Part shown: positions 54,443 to 63,086 of the stretch, one piece after another
How the letters are laid out: every line of letters starts with the position of its first letter
How positions within the stretch are numbered: the first letter of the stretch is position 1
Source: Cyanobacteria bacterium RI_101
GTDB lineage: Bacteria; Cyanobacteriota; Cyanobacteriia; Cyanobacteriales; Microcystaceae
Length of the DNA stretch: 64,000 nt
NCBI GenBank assembly: GCA_016471375.1
Contig: WGLZ01000039.1
Span: 62,001 to 126,000, forward strand
Reading direction: 5' to 3'
The notes under the pieces: generated by a model
The model's input: only the letters and a program-made list of their open reading frames with translations
Told to the model about the DNA's origin: nothing
Database searches by the model: none
Position numbers and translations under genes: made by a program

Positions 54443-55972
54443 ATGCTAGCCAGGGTCTGGAGCGCCGCTTTAATGGGGGTGAACGCCGTCCAGGTGGGGG
54501 TGGAGACGGACGTCTCCGGGGGGTTGCCGGCCATCGCCGTAGTGGGTCTGCCGGATACCGCCGTGCAGGAGTCTAAGGAACGGGTCAAGGCGGCGCTGAA
54601 AAATAGCGGTTTCGCGTTTCCGGTGCGGCGTATTGTCATTAACCTGACGCCCGCGGATTTACGGAAGGAGGGCCCCAGTTTTGACCTCCCCATCAGCGTC
54701 GGCATTTTAGCGGCCTCGGAACAAGTCGATCCCCAACTGCTGGGGTCTTTTTTGTTTGTGGGGGAAATGTCCCTGGACGGCAGTCTCCGGGCCGTGGCGG
54801 GGGTTTTGCCCATCGCGGCCGCGGCGAAAAAATTGGGCTTAAAGGGGATTGTCGTTCCCCAAGATAACGCTCAGGAAGCCGCTATTTTACCTGGGATCGA
54901 GGTCTATGGTTTCCGTCACCTAGCGGAAGTGGCCCGCTTTTTAGCGGCGCCGGGACAGTTTCAGCCCACTGTGGCCGGCGCCGATCCCCAACAAGCCGAC
55001 AGCGCCCTACCGGGGTTAGATCTTAAGGATGTTAAAGGCCAAAACCACGCCCGCCGGGCTCTGGAAATCGCCGCGGCCGGAGGTCATAATCTCGTCTTTG
55101 TGGGGCCGCCGGGGAGCGGTAAAACGATGCTGGCTCGGCGCTTGCCGGGGATTCTGCCGCCCCTAGCCTTCGACGAGGCGCTGGAGGTCTCCCAAATTCA
55201 CTCCGTGGCCGGTTTACTCAAGGAAAAAGGCAGTTTAATCCGGGAACGCCCCTTCCGCAGTCCCCACCACTCCGCCTCCGGGCCCTCCTTGGTGGGGGGC
55301 GGCAGTTTTCCTCGACCGGGGGAAATTTCCTTGGCTCATCGGGGGGTTTTATTTCTGGACGAACTGACGGAGTTTAAGCGCAATGTTTTGGAATTTCTGC
55401 GGCAACCCCTAGAGGACGGTTTCGTCACCATCTCTCGCACCCGCCAATCCGTTCTTTTTCCCGCCCAATTTACCCTGGTGGCCAGCACCAATCCCTGTCC
55501 CTGCGGCTACTACGGCGATTCCCTCCAGGCTTGCTCCTGCTCCCCCCGTCAGCGGGAAATGTACTGGGCGAAACTCTCCGGCCCTCTGATGGACAGGATT
55601 GATCTGCAAGTGGCGGTAAACCGATTGAAACCAGAGGAAATGACCCGCCAGAATCCCGGAGAACCCTCCCAACCGGTGCGGGAGCGGGTGCAACAGGCCC
55701 GAGACCTAGCCCGTCGGCGCTTTGCCTCCTTTCCCCAGGTGACTTGCAACGCCGAAATGCAGGCGGCCCAGATTCGTCAGTTTTGCGTCCTCGACGATCC
55801 CAGTCGCCAACTCCTAGAAGGCGCCATTAGAAAATTGGGTCTCTCCGCCCGAGCCATGGACCGGATTCTTAAGGTTTCCCGCACCATCGCCGATCTTGTC
55901 CAGGCGCCGCAGATTCAGGCGCCCCACATTGCCGAAGCGATTCAGTATCGCACCTTAGACCGCTTTAGTTAG
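54443..55972 (+). CDS. YifB/ComM family Mg-chelatase-like AAA ATPase
   Basis: I start at the ATG at 54443 (509 residues), since the longer frame includes the terminator. The N-terminal ChlI-like domain (residues about 1-150) has VGLPDTAVQESKERVKAAL. The AAA core has Walker A GPPGSGKTMLARRLPGIL (near 220), RGVLFLDELTEF (Walker B) and a Cys-rich TNPCPCGYYGDSLQACSC insert. The C-terminal Mg_chelatase_C domain follows. ComM is a hexameric branch-migration helicase needed in natural transformation; that role is inferred from the family. Confidence 0.93.
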   Translation: MLARVWSAALMGVNAVQVGVETDVSGGLPAIAVVGLPDTAVQESKERVKAALKNSGFAFPVRRIVINLTPADLRKEGPSFDLPISVGILAASEQVDPQLLGSFLFVGEMSLDGSLRAVAGVLPIAAAAKKLGLKGIVVPQDNAQEAAILPGIEVYGFRHLAEVARFLAAPGQFQPTVAGADPQQADSALPGLDLKDVKGQNHARRALEIAAAGGHNLVFVGPPGSGKTMLARRLPGILPPLAFDEALEVSQIHSVAGLLKEKGSLIRERPFRSPHHSASGPSLVGGGSFPRPGEISLAHRGVLFLDELTEFKRNVLEFLRQPLEDGFVTISRTRQSVLFPAQFTLVASTNPCPCGYYGDSLQACSCSPRQREMYWAKLSGPLMDRIDLQVAVNRLKPEEMTRQNPGEPSQPVRERVQQARDLARRRFASFPQVTCNAEMQAAQIRQFCVLDDPSRQLLEGAIRKLGLSARAMDRILKVSRTIADLVQAPQIQAPHIAEAIQYRTLDRFS

Positions 55973-55997
55973 GGGCTGTTTGGAAAGTCCTTAGCTC

Positions 55998-56075
55998 TCT
56001 CCGTGAATCCCTCTTAGTAAGAGGGACTTTGAGGATAGTTCCCCCCTTTCCAAGGGGGGCTAGAGAGGATAGAAC
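55998..56075. repeat. GC-run hairpin repeat, copy 4
   Basis: This has TCCCTCTT-AGT-AAGAGGGA (56008-56026) and CCCCCCTT-TCC-AAGGGGGG (56041-56059), joined by GACTTTGAGGATAGTTCC, which aligns to the 13.34-13.43 kb repeat. It fills the gap after yifB. Confidence 0.8.
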
Positions 56076-56090
56076 TTGTTTACCAAACTG

Positions 56091-56666
56091 TTAGGATCTG
56101 TGCCTAGCTTGACCCACTTTTAACCACGCAAAGATTTGTTGTGGAGTCAGTGTCAACTGAACGCCTTCAAGCGCCCTTAACTGACGGTCTCCTCTGCAAA
56201 CTTCCGGCTCTTGTTCGGGGGTAAACGTTAAAACAGAATAATCATCTGGATCAAGCATCCAGCCTAATTTACCGCCATGTTTTAAACAATGCAGGATGTT
56301 GTCAAGCACGCGGTTCACTTTCTGCCCTGGCGAAAGAATTTCGATTGTCCAATCCGGCGCTTCGGTAAAATCATCCTCTGGCTCGCCGGCTTCGTTCAAT
56401 TTGATTCGATTCCATGCAATGACCGCAAGATTAAGAACAAGAGAACGACCGCCAAAAGTGGATCTCAACTCGGGCAACGCTGTGTAATCAGCGGTCCGGC
56501 TGTCAACTTCAGCCAGAAGACGTTTTTGGAGGATAGAGTGTCGAGTCTTCGGCATGGTTTTTTGGCTGACGACCCCATCCGCGTATTCCCAGGCTGGAGA
56601 CTCCTCCAAATATGGCAATCGGAGGAAATCCTCAAGGGAAAGAACCTGAGCTAAAGAAATCGTCAT
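56091..56666 (-). CDS. Uma2 family (DUF820) PD-(D/E)XK-fold protein
   Basis: The 191-residue protein matches Uma2: LRLPYLEESPAWEYADGVVS, ADYTALPELRSTF, RSLVLNLAVIAWNRI and the motif PDWTIEILSPGQKVNRVLDN, in which Asp and Glu/Gln residues approximate the restriction-enzyme-like active site. Uma2 proteins are hugely expanded in cyanobacteria, and their role is unresolved (putative endonuclease, sometimes in toxin-like loci). Confidence 0.9.
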   Translation of the reverse strand: MTISLAQVLSLEDFLRLPYLEESPAWEYADGVVSQKTMPKTRHSILQKRLLAEVDSRTADYTALPELRSTFGGRSLVLNLAVIAWNRIKLNEAGEPEDDFTEAPDWTIEILSPGQKVNRVLDNILHCLKHGGKLGWMLDPDDYSVLTFTPEQEPEVCRGDRQLRALEGVQLTLTPQQIFAWLKVGQARHRS

Positions 56667-56759
56667 GGGTTCAAGCCAAAGCCTTTAGTGCGCAGTCTCA
56701 TGGTAGCGTTTGGCCCTCCTTAAACGGCGCCGGGGGGCGGATGGGGTCATTGACGAGTA

Positions 56760-57974
56760 TTAGGGATCGACCCAGCGCCCGTCGGCTTTGATCAGGTTCA
56801 GCAATTCCTCAACCCCCCGGTCTTCCGGGACTTTCTTAATTTCTTCCCGACCCCGGTAGAGAGAAATATAACCGGGTTGTTTGCCCACATAGCCATAGTC
56901 GGCGTCGGCCATTTCGCCGGGGCCGTTGACAATACAGCCCATAACGGCGATGTCTAGCCCAGTCAGGTGTTTGGTCGCTTCCCGCACTCGGTGGAGAACT
57001 TCCTCTAGGTTAAATAAGGTGCGACCGCAGGAGGGACAGGCCACGTATTCCACCATGGTTTTCCGCAGACCTAGCGCCTGTAAGATGCTGTAGCAGACGG
57101 GGATTTCCTTTTCCGGCGCTTCGGTGAGGGACACCCGGATGGTGTCGCCGATGCCGTCCGCTAAAAGCGTGGCGATGCCGGCGGTGGATTTAATGCGGCC
57201 ATACTCGCCATCCCCCGCTTCCGTAACCCCCAAATGTAAGGGGTAATCCATCCCCAACTCGTCCATGCGTTTGACCATCAAGCGGTAGGCCGCCAACATC
57301 ACCGGCACCCGGGAGGCTTTGAGGGAAATAACGAGGTTACGGAAATCCAAGGATTCGCAAATTTTGATAAACTCCAGCGCCGACTGTGCCATCCCCTCCG
57401 GGGTGTCGCCGTAGGTAAAGAGCATCCGCTCGGAGAGTGAGCCGTGGTTAACGCCGATGCGCATGGATTTGCCCTGGTCTCGCAGGGAAACCACCAGGGG
57501 TTCGAGGGTGTCGCGGATTTTCTCGCCAATTTCCGTAAATTCCGCTTCGCTAAAGGATTCCCGCTGGGCGTTGGGTTTTTCAAAGACGTAGAGGCCGGGA
57601 TTAATGCGCACCTTATCCACATGCTTAGCCACCTCTAGGGCGATCTTCATGCCGTTGTGGTGGACGTCCGCCACAATGGGCACCCGTTGGTAGGTCTTGA
57701 GCAACTGTTGGTTAATCTCCGCCAGCGCCTTAGCGTGGGCCAGACTGGGCACCGTCACCCGGACAATTTCGCAACCGATTTCATGGAGGCGCCGAATGCC
57801 GGCCACAGAGCCGGGAATATCCAGGGTGTCTTCGTTGATCATCGACTGCACCGCCACCGGGTGGCCGCCGCCAATGATGACGGGCCCCACGGGCACCGGC
57901 CGGGTTCGGCGGCGGTGAATGGTCGTTTCAAATTCCGCGGCGGGGGCGCTGGGGGGTCTGTCCAAGGTTTGCAT
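56760..57974 (-). CDS. ispG: 4-hydroxy-3-methylbut-2-enyl diphosphate synthase (ferredoxin type)
   Basis: IspG (GcpE) forms HMBPP in the MEP pathway. The 404 residues show the N-terminal TIM-barrel motif [20 protein letters not shown], the substrate-site [27 protein letters not shown] region and the [4Fe-4S] cysteines in [11 protein letters not shown] and the C-terminal [20 protein letters not shown]. In cyanobacteria reduced ferredoxin is the donor, an inference from the family. It pairs with dxr in pathway but is separated by 53 kb. Confidence 0.97.
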   Translation of the reverse strand: MQTLDRPPSAPAAEFETTIHRRRTRPVPVGPVIIGGGHPVAVQSMINEDTLDIPGSVAGIRRLHEIGCEIVRVTVPSLAHAKALAEINQQLLKTYQRVPIVADVHHNGMKIALEVAKHVDKVRINPGLYVFEKPNAQRESFSEAEFTEIGEKIRDTLEPLVVSLRDQGKSMRIGVNHGSLSERMLFTYGDTPEGMAQSALEFIKICESLDFRNLVISLKASRVPVMLAAYRLMVKRMDELGMDYPLHLGVTEAGDGEYGRIKSTAGIATLLADGIGDTIRVSLTEAPEKEIPVCYSILQALGLRKTMVEYVACPSCGRTLFNLEEVLHRVREATKHLTGLDIAVMGCIVNGPGEMADADYGYVGKQPGYISLYRGREEIKKVPEDRGVEELLNLIKADGRWVDP

Positions 57975-58052
57975 AGGAGTAGCCTGGGCCGTTGAGCCGG
58001 TTAAAACATGTAACTCAGTGGCCTATTTTCGCAAACTTTGGCCAGCTTGGCC

Positions 58053-59015
58053 CTACTGGAGGATGTCCAGCGCCACTCGGGCGGTGCCCCGGTGATAGAC
58101 GCCGATGGCTTTGGCGGCGCCGGCGGAGAGGTCGATGACCCGGCCGCCGATAAAGGGACCCCGGTCGTTGATGCGCACCACCACGGATTGGCCGGTGTAA
58201 AGATTAGTAACCCGCACTCGGGTGCCAAAGGGCAAACTGCGGTGGGCGGCGGTGAGGCCGTGTTGGTTGTAGCGCTCGCCGTTGGCGGTGCGGCGGCCGT
58301 GGAAGCCGGGGCCATACCAGGAGGCCATGCCGGTTTTCAAGCGCCGAAAATTAGGGCCGCCGGTTTGAAGTTGAGACGGGAGGGATTGGAGCGCCACTTG
58401 GGTCGGGGCGGGTTTGCCGGCGATGGCCGTTAAGGGCGGCGCGGAACCCAGCAAGCGCCGGAGACGATTGGCCATTTGCAGAGCGTTATGACCCGCTTTC
58501 GCTGTGGCGTCGGGAAGCACGGTATCGGCGTTGAGGGAGAGAAAGACTTCATCGCCGATGAGGATTTGATAAAGCTTAGCGGTCTTATCGTAGTTGGCTC
58601 TGATGGTTTCGGCGTTAAAGTCTGGGGTCTCGGCTAGAGCTTCTAACCGTTCCGCGGCGGTCTGAGCGCGACCGTAGGCGCTAGTCGGAGTGGTAATGGG
58701 GGTTAAATCTTGGGCGGCTTTGAGTTCCAGGGCGCTGCCGAGGAAAGTGGCGACGGGAATATTGTTAAAGCGTAGAGTCACGGCCAAACGCCCGTCTCGC
58801 CAAGTGTGGGGCAGAAGAGACGCGGGGCTGACAGTCGGCGCTTGGCGTTCGAGGATTCTCGGCGCCGGGGCGGCGGTGGCAACGGGGGACGTCGAGCCAT
58901 TGCGATCGATGGCGGAGTCCGCTAGCGCCGAAGGCGCGGACAACCCGAAGGCAGTCGCGGTCAACAGAGCGCCGAAGGCGGGCAGGGTCAGGGTTCGCAA
59001 AGAGAGTTTGTTCAT
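58053..59015 (-). CDS. rlpA: RlpA-like lytic transglycosylase, double-psi beta-barrel
   Basis: The 320-residue protein has an N-terminal signal peptide (LTLPAFGALLTATAFGLSAPSALA), a low-complexity middle, and a C-terminal RlpA domain (ASWYGPGFHGRRTANGERYN, AAHRSLPFGTRVRVTNLYTG, VVRINDRGPFIGGRVIDLSA). The catalytic Asp in INDRGP and the Glu in GERYN are present. It should cleave denuded glycan strands, perhaps at division sites. No SPOR domain is seen, unlike many proteobacterial RlpA. Confidence 0.9.
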   Translation of the reverse strand: MNKLSLRTLTLPAFGALLTATAFGLSAPSALADSAIDRNGSTSPVATAAPAPRILERQAPTVSPASLLPHTWRDGRLAVTLRFNNIPVATFLGSALELKAAQDLTPITTPTSAYGRAQTAAERLEALAETPDFNAETIRANYDKTAKLYQILIGDEVFLSLNADTVLPDATAKAGHNALQMANRLRRLLGSAPPLTAIAGKPAPTQVALQSLPSQLQTGGPNFRRLKTGMASWYGPGFHGRRTANGERYNQHGLTAAHRSLPFGTRVRVTNLYTGQSVVVRINDRGPFIGGRVIDLSAGAAKAIGVYHRGTARVALDILQ

Positions 59016-59791
59016 AGGAGATGGGAGAAAGGGGACTGGGGAGGCGGCGGTTCATCCAAAGGATTTCACGGCGCGGGGGTATCGGTCGCAGAAACCGTCT
59101 CCCCCCGACTAGGGCCGCAGTGTTTGGCGCCCTAGTCGGCTTCCCGGCGGGAGCGCCGGGCATAAATACCTAAAACAGTGATGTGACTGTCACACCCTAC
59201 CACGGCTTTTTTAAGGATTTGGGGCTATCTCTTAATAAAATCCGGGGGAATTGATAATTTTTTTAAATTTCTCTTGCCTAATTGATGAAATTGTGAGATT
59301 GTAGGAGGATTTGCAAAAATCTTTTTAGGTCTTAGGAACTAGCTTGCGATTTTTCAGCGCCGATTCTTCCCCGGTTCACCGTTGCGAGAGAATAAGAAAA
59401 TTGGCGGCCAGAGCCAAAGAGGTTAAGGTAAGCTCTTTCATAGAGGGATCTTGGGGGATTGACGCGTTCATCTGACCAAGATTCGGCGGCTAAGGGTTTG
59501 GCTGGAGGGGAGAAGACACTTCAGGCTCCCGATTCGTAAAAACTGATGTATACTCAGAACCCAAGGGCTAGGTGTTTTTACCGAAAGGCCCTGTATCCTT
59601 AAGAGACCCGTTAGCCCTGATTTAACGAAAAATCGAATCTTTTTGAGGAAAACGATAAATAAAAACAATATGGGTCTAATCGGCGCTGGAGCCTCCCTAG
59701 GATCCGCCCTCCCAGGCGCTAAGGGTATAATTGGGGGACGGCGCTCAAAGCCCACCAGCCAGACCCGCCGGTTTTCCGCCCCTTCCGAGTC
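59016..59791. other. 776-bp intergenic gap with two possible regulatory sites
   Basis: The largest gene-free stretch. It separates divergent rlpA and a small Cys-rich gene. I see a 13-bp palindrome at 59182-59194 and a perfect TATAAT at 59726-59731. No convincing open frame, tRNA or repeat of the other families occurs here. A small regulatory RNA cannot be excluded. Confidence 0.6.
59726..59731 (+). promoter_or_regulatory. TATAAT -10 box upstream of the small Cys-rich gene
   Basis: An exact consensus -10 hexamer sits 60 bp before the ATG at 59792, with no good -35 at the 17-bp spacing. It is a plausible promoter for the small gene. Confidence 0.4.
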
Positions 59792-59932
59792 ATGAATTCA
59801 GCCGCCGTTCCCGCTAATCAGAATCCGCCCTCCCCCCCGGCGCCGGAGCCGATTCTCTGCCCCCACTGCCAGCGCACGGCTAGCAACGGCGTTAAATGTA
59901 AGGGGATTTGCGTCGCCGATAGCGATTATTAA
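59792..59932 (+). CDS. Small Cys-rich zinc-ribbon-like protein
   Basis: A 46-residue frame with a Pro-rich start (NPPSPPAPEP), then ILCPHCQRTASNGVKCKGIC and VADSDY. The four Cys in CxxC-x(n)-CxxxC spacing could bind zinc or iron. Its size and clean coding make it a likely real gene, even though it is too short for standard calls. I sense that relatives exist in other cyanobacteria but cannot confirm this here. Confidence 0.65.
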   Translation: MNSAAVPANQNPPSPPAPEPILCPHCQRTASNGVKCKGICVADSDY

Positions 59933-59958
59933 ATTTTCTGCACTCGCCCTCTGACCCT

Positions 59959-59990
59959 AAAAAAATAACCCCGCCGAGAACAGCGGGGTC
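59959..59990 (-). terminator. Terminator at the convergent end of the small gene and sugar transferase gene
   Basis: The stem ACCCCGC (59968-59974)/GCGGGGT (59983-59989) is followed on the minus strand by seven T (59959-59965 as A). It ends the sugar transferase transcript and may also serve the short gene at 59792 with its AAATCTTTT tail. Confidence 0.8.
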
Positions 59991-60032
59991 GTCAAATCTT
60001 TTAAGCGGAGTCGGCGAAGGAGCGCTCTAAAC

Positions 60033-60752
60033 CTAATAAGCGCCGTTATTGTTGGGAAAGAGCACCACCCCGAGGGTTTTGAGGATAATCCAGAGATCCA
60101 TGAAGAAGGTGCGGTAGTTAACGTAATAGACGTCGATATAGACCCGTTGGGGATAGGGAATATCGTTGCGCCCGGAAACTTGCCACAGACCCGTTAGGCC
60201 CGGTTGGATGGTCAGGACTCGATTGATGCGGTTGCCGTACTTGTGGAGTTCCTCCGGCACCAAGGGACGGGGCCCCACCACGCTCATATCCCCCATGAGC
60301 ACGTTCCAGAACTGGGGAAACTCGTCCAGACTGGTGAGGCGCAAAAATTTACCAATCCAAGTAATGCGGGGATCGTCCCGGAGCTTAAAGTCCCGCTCAA
60401 ACTCTTCCCGGCTCTGGGGGCAGTTGGCCAAGAGTCGCTCCAGCGCCTCGTCGGCGTCGATCACCATGGTGCGGAACTTGATGCAGTTGAAGGGGCGATG
60501 GTTTTTGCCCACCCTCTGCTGGATATAGAAAATCGGCCCCGGCGAGCTAACCGCGACCAGCGCCGCTAAAGCTAGATAAAGGGGAGAAAAAAGGATGAGC
60601 GCCGATAGAGAAAAAACAATATCGAAACCCCGCTTAACTAGGGCGCCGTCTAGGGAGAGGGGATGGGCCTCTCGGTAACGCCGGGAAGTTAAGCCGCGCC
60701 GCATCAAGGCCTGTAGCGCCTTGACGGGAATAAATTGGCTATTGGCAGTCAT
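60033..60752 (-). CDS. Undecaprenyl-phosphate sugar phosphotransferase (WcaJ/RfbP type)
   Basis: The 239-residue protein is a monotopic bacterial sugar transferase: ALVKRGFDIVFSLSALILF (membrane helix), SSPGPIFYIQQRVGKN, FNCIKFRTMVIDADEAL (catalytic Asp-Glu region), TSLDEFPQFWNVLMGDMSVV and GPRPLVPEELHKYG. It moves a sugar-phosphate from a nucleotide sugar to the lipid carrier, the first step in exopolysaccharide repeat assembly. The next gene (60842) is a glycosyltransferase on the same strand, so both probably serve one polymer. Confidence 0.93.
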   Translation of the reverse strand: MTANSQFIPVKALQALMRRGLTSRRYREAHPLSLDGALVKRGFDIVFSLSALILFSPLYLALAALVAVSSPGPIFYIQQRVGKNHRPFNCIKFRTMVIDADEALERLLANCPQSREEFERDFKLRDDPRITWIGKFLRLTSLDEFPQFWNVLMGDMSVVGPRPLVPEELHKYGNRINRVLTIQPGLTGLWQVSGRNDIPYPQRVYIDVYYVNYRTFFMDLWIILKTLGVVLFPNNNGAY

Positions 60753-60841
60753 CGTACTCCTTCACATCACACACACCACATAGTCCTTCATCATAGAGCC
60801 TAGATAGATAAATCTACCTATTCGGCGCCGAAAAATCCAGA

Positions 60842-61993
60842 CTAACCGGGAACATTTCCCCCAAGGGAGAAAAAACGCTCAGTACATTGGTTCAGAAAAT
60901 CACCATAGGACTGGGCAAAGACGGACGGGGCAAACCGGAGCGCCTGTTGATGGCAAGCTTCCGGGGAGAATTGGGACGATTTCTCCAGAAAGGCGTTCAC
61001 GGTTTCGACTAACGCGTCCGGGGTTTGGGTCGGAAAAAAGAGACCCGTGCCCCGACCGGGAGAAGCGAGACCGTCGATGACCGTTTCCAGAGCGCCGCCT
61101 TTGCCGTAGGCAATGACGGGCGTCCCGCAGGCTTGGGCTTCCACGAGAGCGATGCCAAAATCCTCGCAGGCGGCGTAGACAAAGGCTTTCGCCCCGGCCA
61201 TATACCGCTCCACAACGGCGTTGGGTTGGCTCCCCAATAATTGAACGTTTGGCCCGGCAAATTGTTTCAAGCTTTCTAGATCGGGGCCGTCGCCGATGAC
61301 GACGAGGGGGAGTCCCAGTTGGTTAAAAGCCGAAACAATGAGCCTAATGTGTTTATAACTTACGAGGCGGGAAACTGTCAGAAAATAGTCTTCCTTCCGA
61401 CTCTGGAGGGGAAAGCGCTCCACCGCCACCGGCGGGTAGATCACCTCCGCCTCCCGGCGGTAACAGCGCCAGATCCGTCGGGCCGTGTGGCGGGAGTTGG
61501 CGATGAAATAATCCACCCGGTTGGCGCTGACGACGTCCCATTGACGAAGACGGTGGAGAAGATAGCGGGTTAAAAGTCCGGGCAACCCCCGACCGGCGCC
61601 GCTGTGGTTGAGGTAATCGAAGGTTAAATCCCAGGCGTAGCGCATGGGGGTGTGGCAGTAGCAGATATGGAGTTGACCCGGCGCCGCCAGGACTCCCTTG
61701 GCCACGGCGTGGGAGGAGGAGAGGATTAAATCGTAGTCCCGCAAATCCAACTGCTCGATGGCCAGGGGTAGAAGGGGTAAATATTTCTGCACGCCATGGC
61801 GAGCGCCGGGGAAATGTTGGAGAAAGGTGGAGCCGATGGCGCGACCGTAAAGATAGCTGTCCGGGTTGACGGATTCAAAATCAATGAGCGCGTAAACCTC
61901 CGCCTCCACCTGCTCAAGGATGGCCCGCACCACCAGTTCGGAACCGCCGGTGGCCTCGGGGGTGAGCCATTCGTGCACTAGGGCCGTTTTCAT
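60842..61993 (-). CDS. Family 4 (GT-B) glycosyltransferase
   Basis: The 383-residue protein has the GT4 fold: HEWLTPEATGGSELVVRAIL (acceptor side), ISSSHAVAKG-like block, CHTPMRYAWDLTFDYLNHSG, FLTVSRLVSYKHIRLIVSAF (donor site) and ALVEAQACGTPVIAYGKGGALETV, with the E-x(7)-E motif. It likely adds a sugar in exopolysaccharide synthesis together with the sugar transferase. It lies 5 bp upstream of the ssb end, so they share a transcript. Confidence 0.9.
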   Translation of the reverse strand: MKTALVHEWLTPEATGGSELVVRAILEQVEAEVYALIDFESVNPDSYLYGRAIGSTFLQHFPGARHGVQKYLPLLPLAIEQLDLRDYDLILSSSHAVAKGVLAAPGQLHICYCHTPMRYAWDLTFDYLNHSGAGRGLPGLLTRYLLHRLRQWDVVSANRVDYFIANSRHTARRIWRCYRREAEVIYPPVAVERFPLQSRKEDYFLTVSRLVSYKHIRLIVSAFNQLGLPLVVIGDGPDLESLKQFAGPNVQLLGSQPNAVVERYMAGAKAFVYAACEDFGIALVEAQACGTPVIAYGKGGALETVIDGLASPGRGTGLFFPTQTPDALVETVNAFLEKSSQFSPEACHQQALRFAPSVFAQSYGDFLNQCTERFFSLGGNVPG

Positions 61994-61998
61994 TAACC

Positions 61999-62355
61999 CT
62001 AAAACTCGCTGGGGTAATCTCCAGTTTGAGCGTTGTCCCGCTTAGAGCCAAGGAGGTCTAATTTTTGCACCCGAATCACAGGCTTGGAGCGTTGGGCGCC
62101 GGTGTTGCGATCCGTCCAGTGGTCAAAGCGGAGGGAGCCTTGAATCCCCACTAAACTGCCTTTTTTGACGTAATTGGCGGCGACTTCGGCGGTTTTATCC
62201 CAAACTTCTAGGTCAAACCAATCCGGTTCGTCTTTATTTTTACTAATGCGATTGACGGCAAGGGTGAAATTGCAGACCACTTTGCCCGATTCAAAATACT
62301 TTACTTCCGGGTCGCGACCGGCCCGGCCCACCAGATGAACAGTATTAACAGTCAT
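61999..62355 (-). CDS. ssb: Single-stranded DNA-binding protein
   Basis: The 118-residue OB-fold protein starts MTVNTVHLVGRAGRDPEVKY and contains FTLAVNR, PDWFDLEVWDKTAEVAANYV and GSLVGIQGSLRFDHWTD. It lacks the long linker and acidic DDDIPF tail of E. coli SSB; it ends YPSEF, so partner recruitment may differ. It is a short cyanobacterial-type SSB. A CTAGGAG motif precedes the ATG. Confidence 0.93.
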   Translation of the reverse strand: MTVNTVHLVGRAGRDPEVKYFESGKVVCNFTLAVNRISKNKDEPDWFDLEVWDKTAEVAANYVKKGSLVGIQGSLRFDHWTDRNTGAQRSKPVIRVQKLDLLGSKRDNAQTGDYPSEF

Positions 62356-62461
62356 AAAGATTTACTCCTAGGGGAGGGGTTGAACAAGAAGCCACCGTCA
62401 TCTTAGCCCAAGTCGGGGAACTCTAACGGCCCGAGCGAACCCCAGAGATAACCCAGACGCC

Positions 62462-63061
62462 CTAGGGACTAGCCATCGGTTCCGGGACAGTTTGCCAATC
62501 CTGGGGCGAGCGCCGAATCAGTTCTTCTAGACTGCGGGGAACTAAGCGAATGGTCATTTCTTCCGGCGGGGGATCGACGGGAGGATCGACGAGGGCGTAG
62601 AGAGAATCCCCTTTAAAGTCGGGGTTGCCTAGGAGTAAACGGTGGCTCTTGCCATTCACTAAACGGAGGATAATCTCCCCCTGGGGAGGCGCTAAACCGT
62701 ATTCCCCCAGGCGCTCTCGGAGGACGGAAAAGTCCCGTTCCCCGGCGCTTTCTAGCAGAACATTGAGTAAAAACTCCACCGCCGGTTGGCTGACGGGGGT
62801 ATTGGCTTGGGGGAGGTCGCTCCGCCAGGGCGATTTTTGCGCCTTAACTTCCGCTAGACGGTAAATCCTCAGTTCCCGCTCCCCTTGCCGAAGGGACACG
62901 CTCTGGACTTGATCCGGCGCAAAGTCGAAATAGGGAGAGCGGACGGCGGCGTTGGGCGAAGTTTCAGGATTGTCGCTCCGGCGCAGTTCCACCACCGCGG
63001 CGGTCAGCCCTAGAACCAAAGCCAATCCAACCCAGAGTAAGGTTTGTTTCGGAAAGAGCAT
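62462..63061 (-). CDS. DUF4340 domain-containing membrane-anchored protein
   Basis: I start at the ATG at 63061 (199 residues); an upstream TTG at 63085 would extend it by eight. One N-terminal helix (TLLWVGLALVLGLTAAVVEL) anchors it in the membrane. The rest matches DUF4340 (FDFAPDQVQSVSLRQGEREL, LLGNPDFKGDSLYALVD), a beta-rich domain linked in other bacteria to gliding or envelope proteins. Function is unknown. Its start is only a few bases from the argG stop, so it is likely co-transcribed with argG. Confidence 0.8.
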   Translation of the reverse strand: MLFPKQTLLWVGLALVLGLTAAVVELRRSDNPETSPNAAVRSPYFDFAPDQVQSVSLRQGERELRIYRLAEVKAQKSPWRSDLPQANTPVSQPAVEFLLNVLLESAGERDFSVLRERLGEYGLAPPQGEIILRLVNGKSHRLLLGNPDFKGDSLYALVDPPVDPPPEEMTIRLVPRSLEELIRRSPQDWQTVPEPMASP

Positions 63062-63086
63062 GGTCAAGGCAGAAAAGCGCCGCAAA

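Noticed and set aside
59182-59194. Canonical CRP site
   Set aside because: The half-sites TGTGA/TCACA have a 3-bp spacer instead of 6 bp, so it does not fit the CRP consensus.
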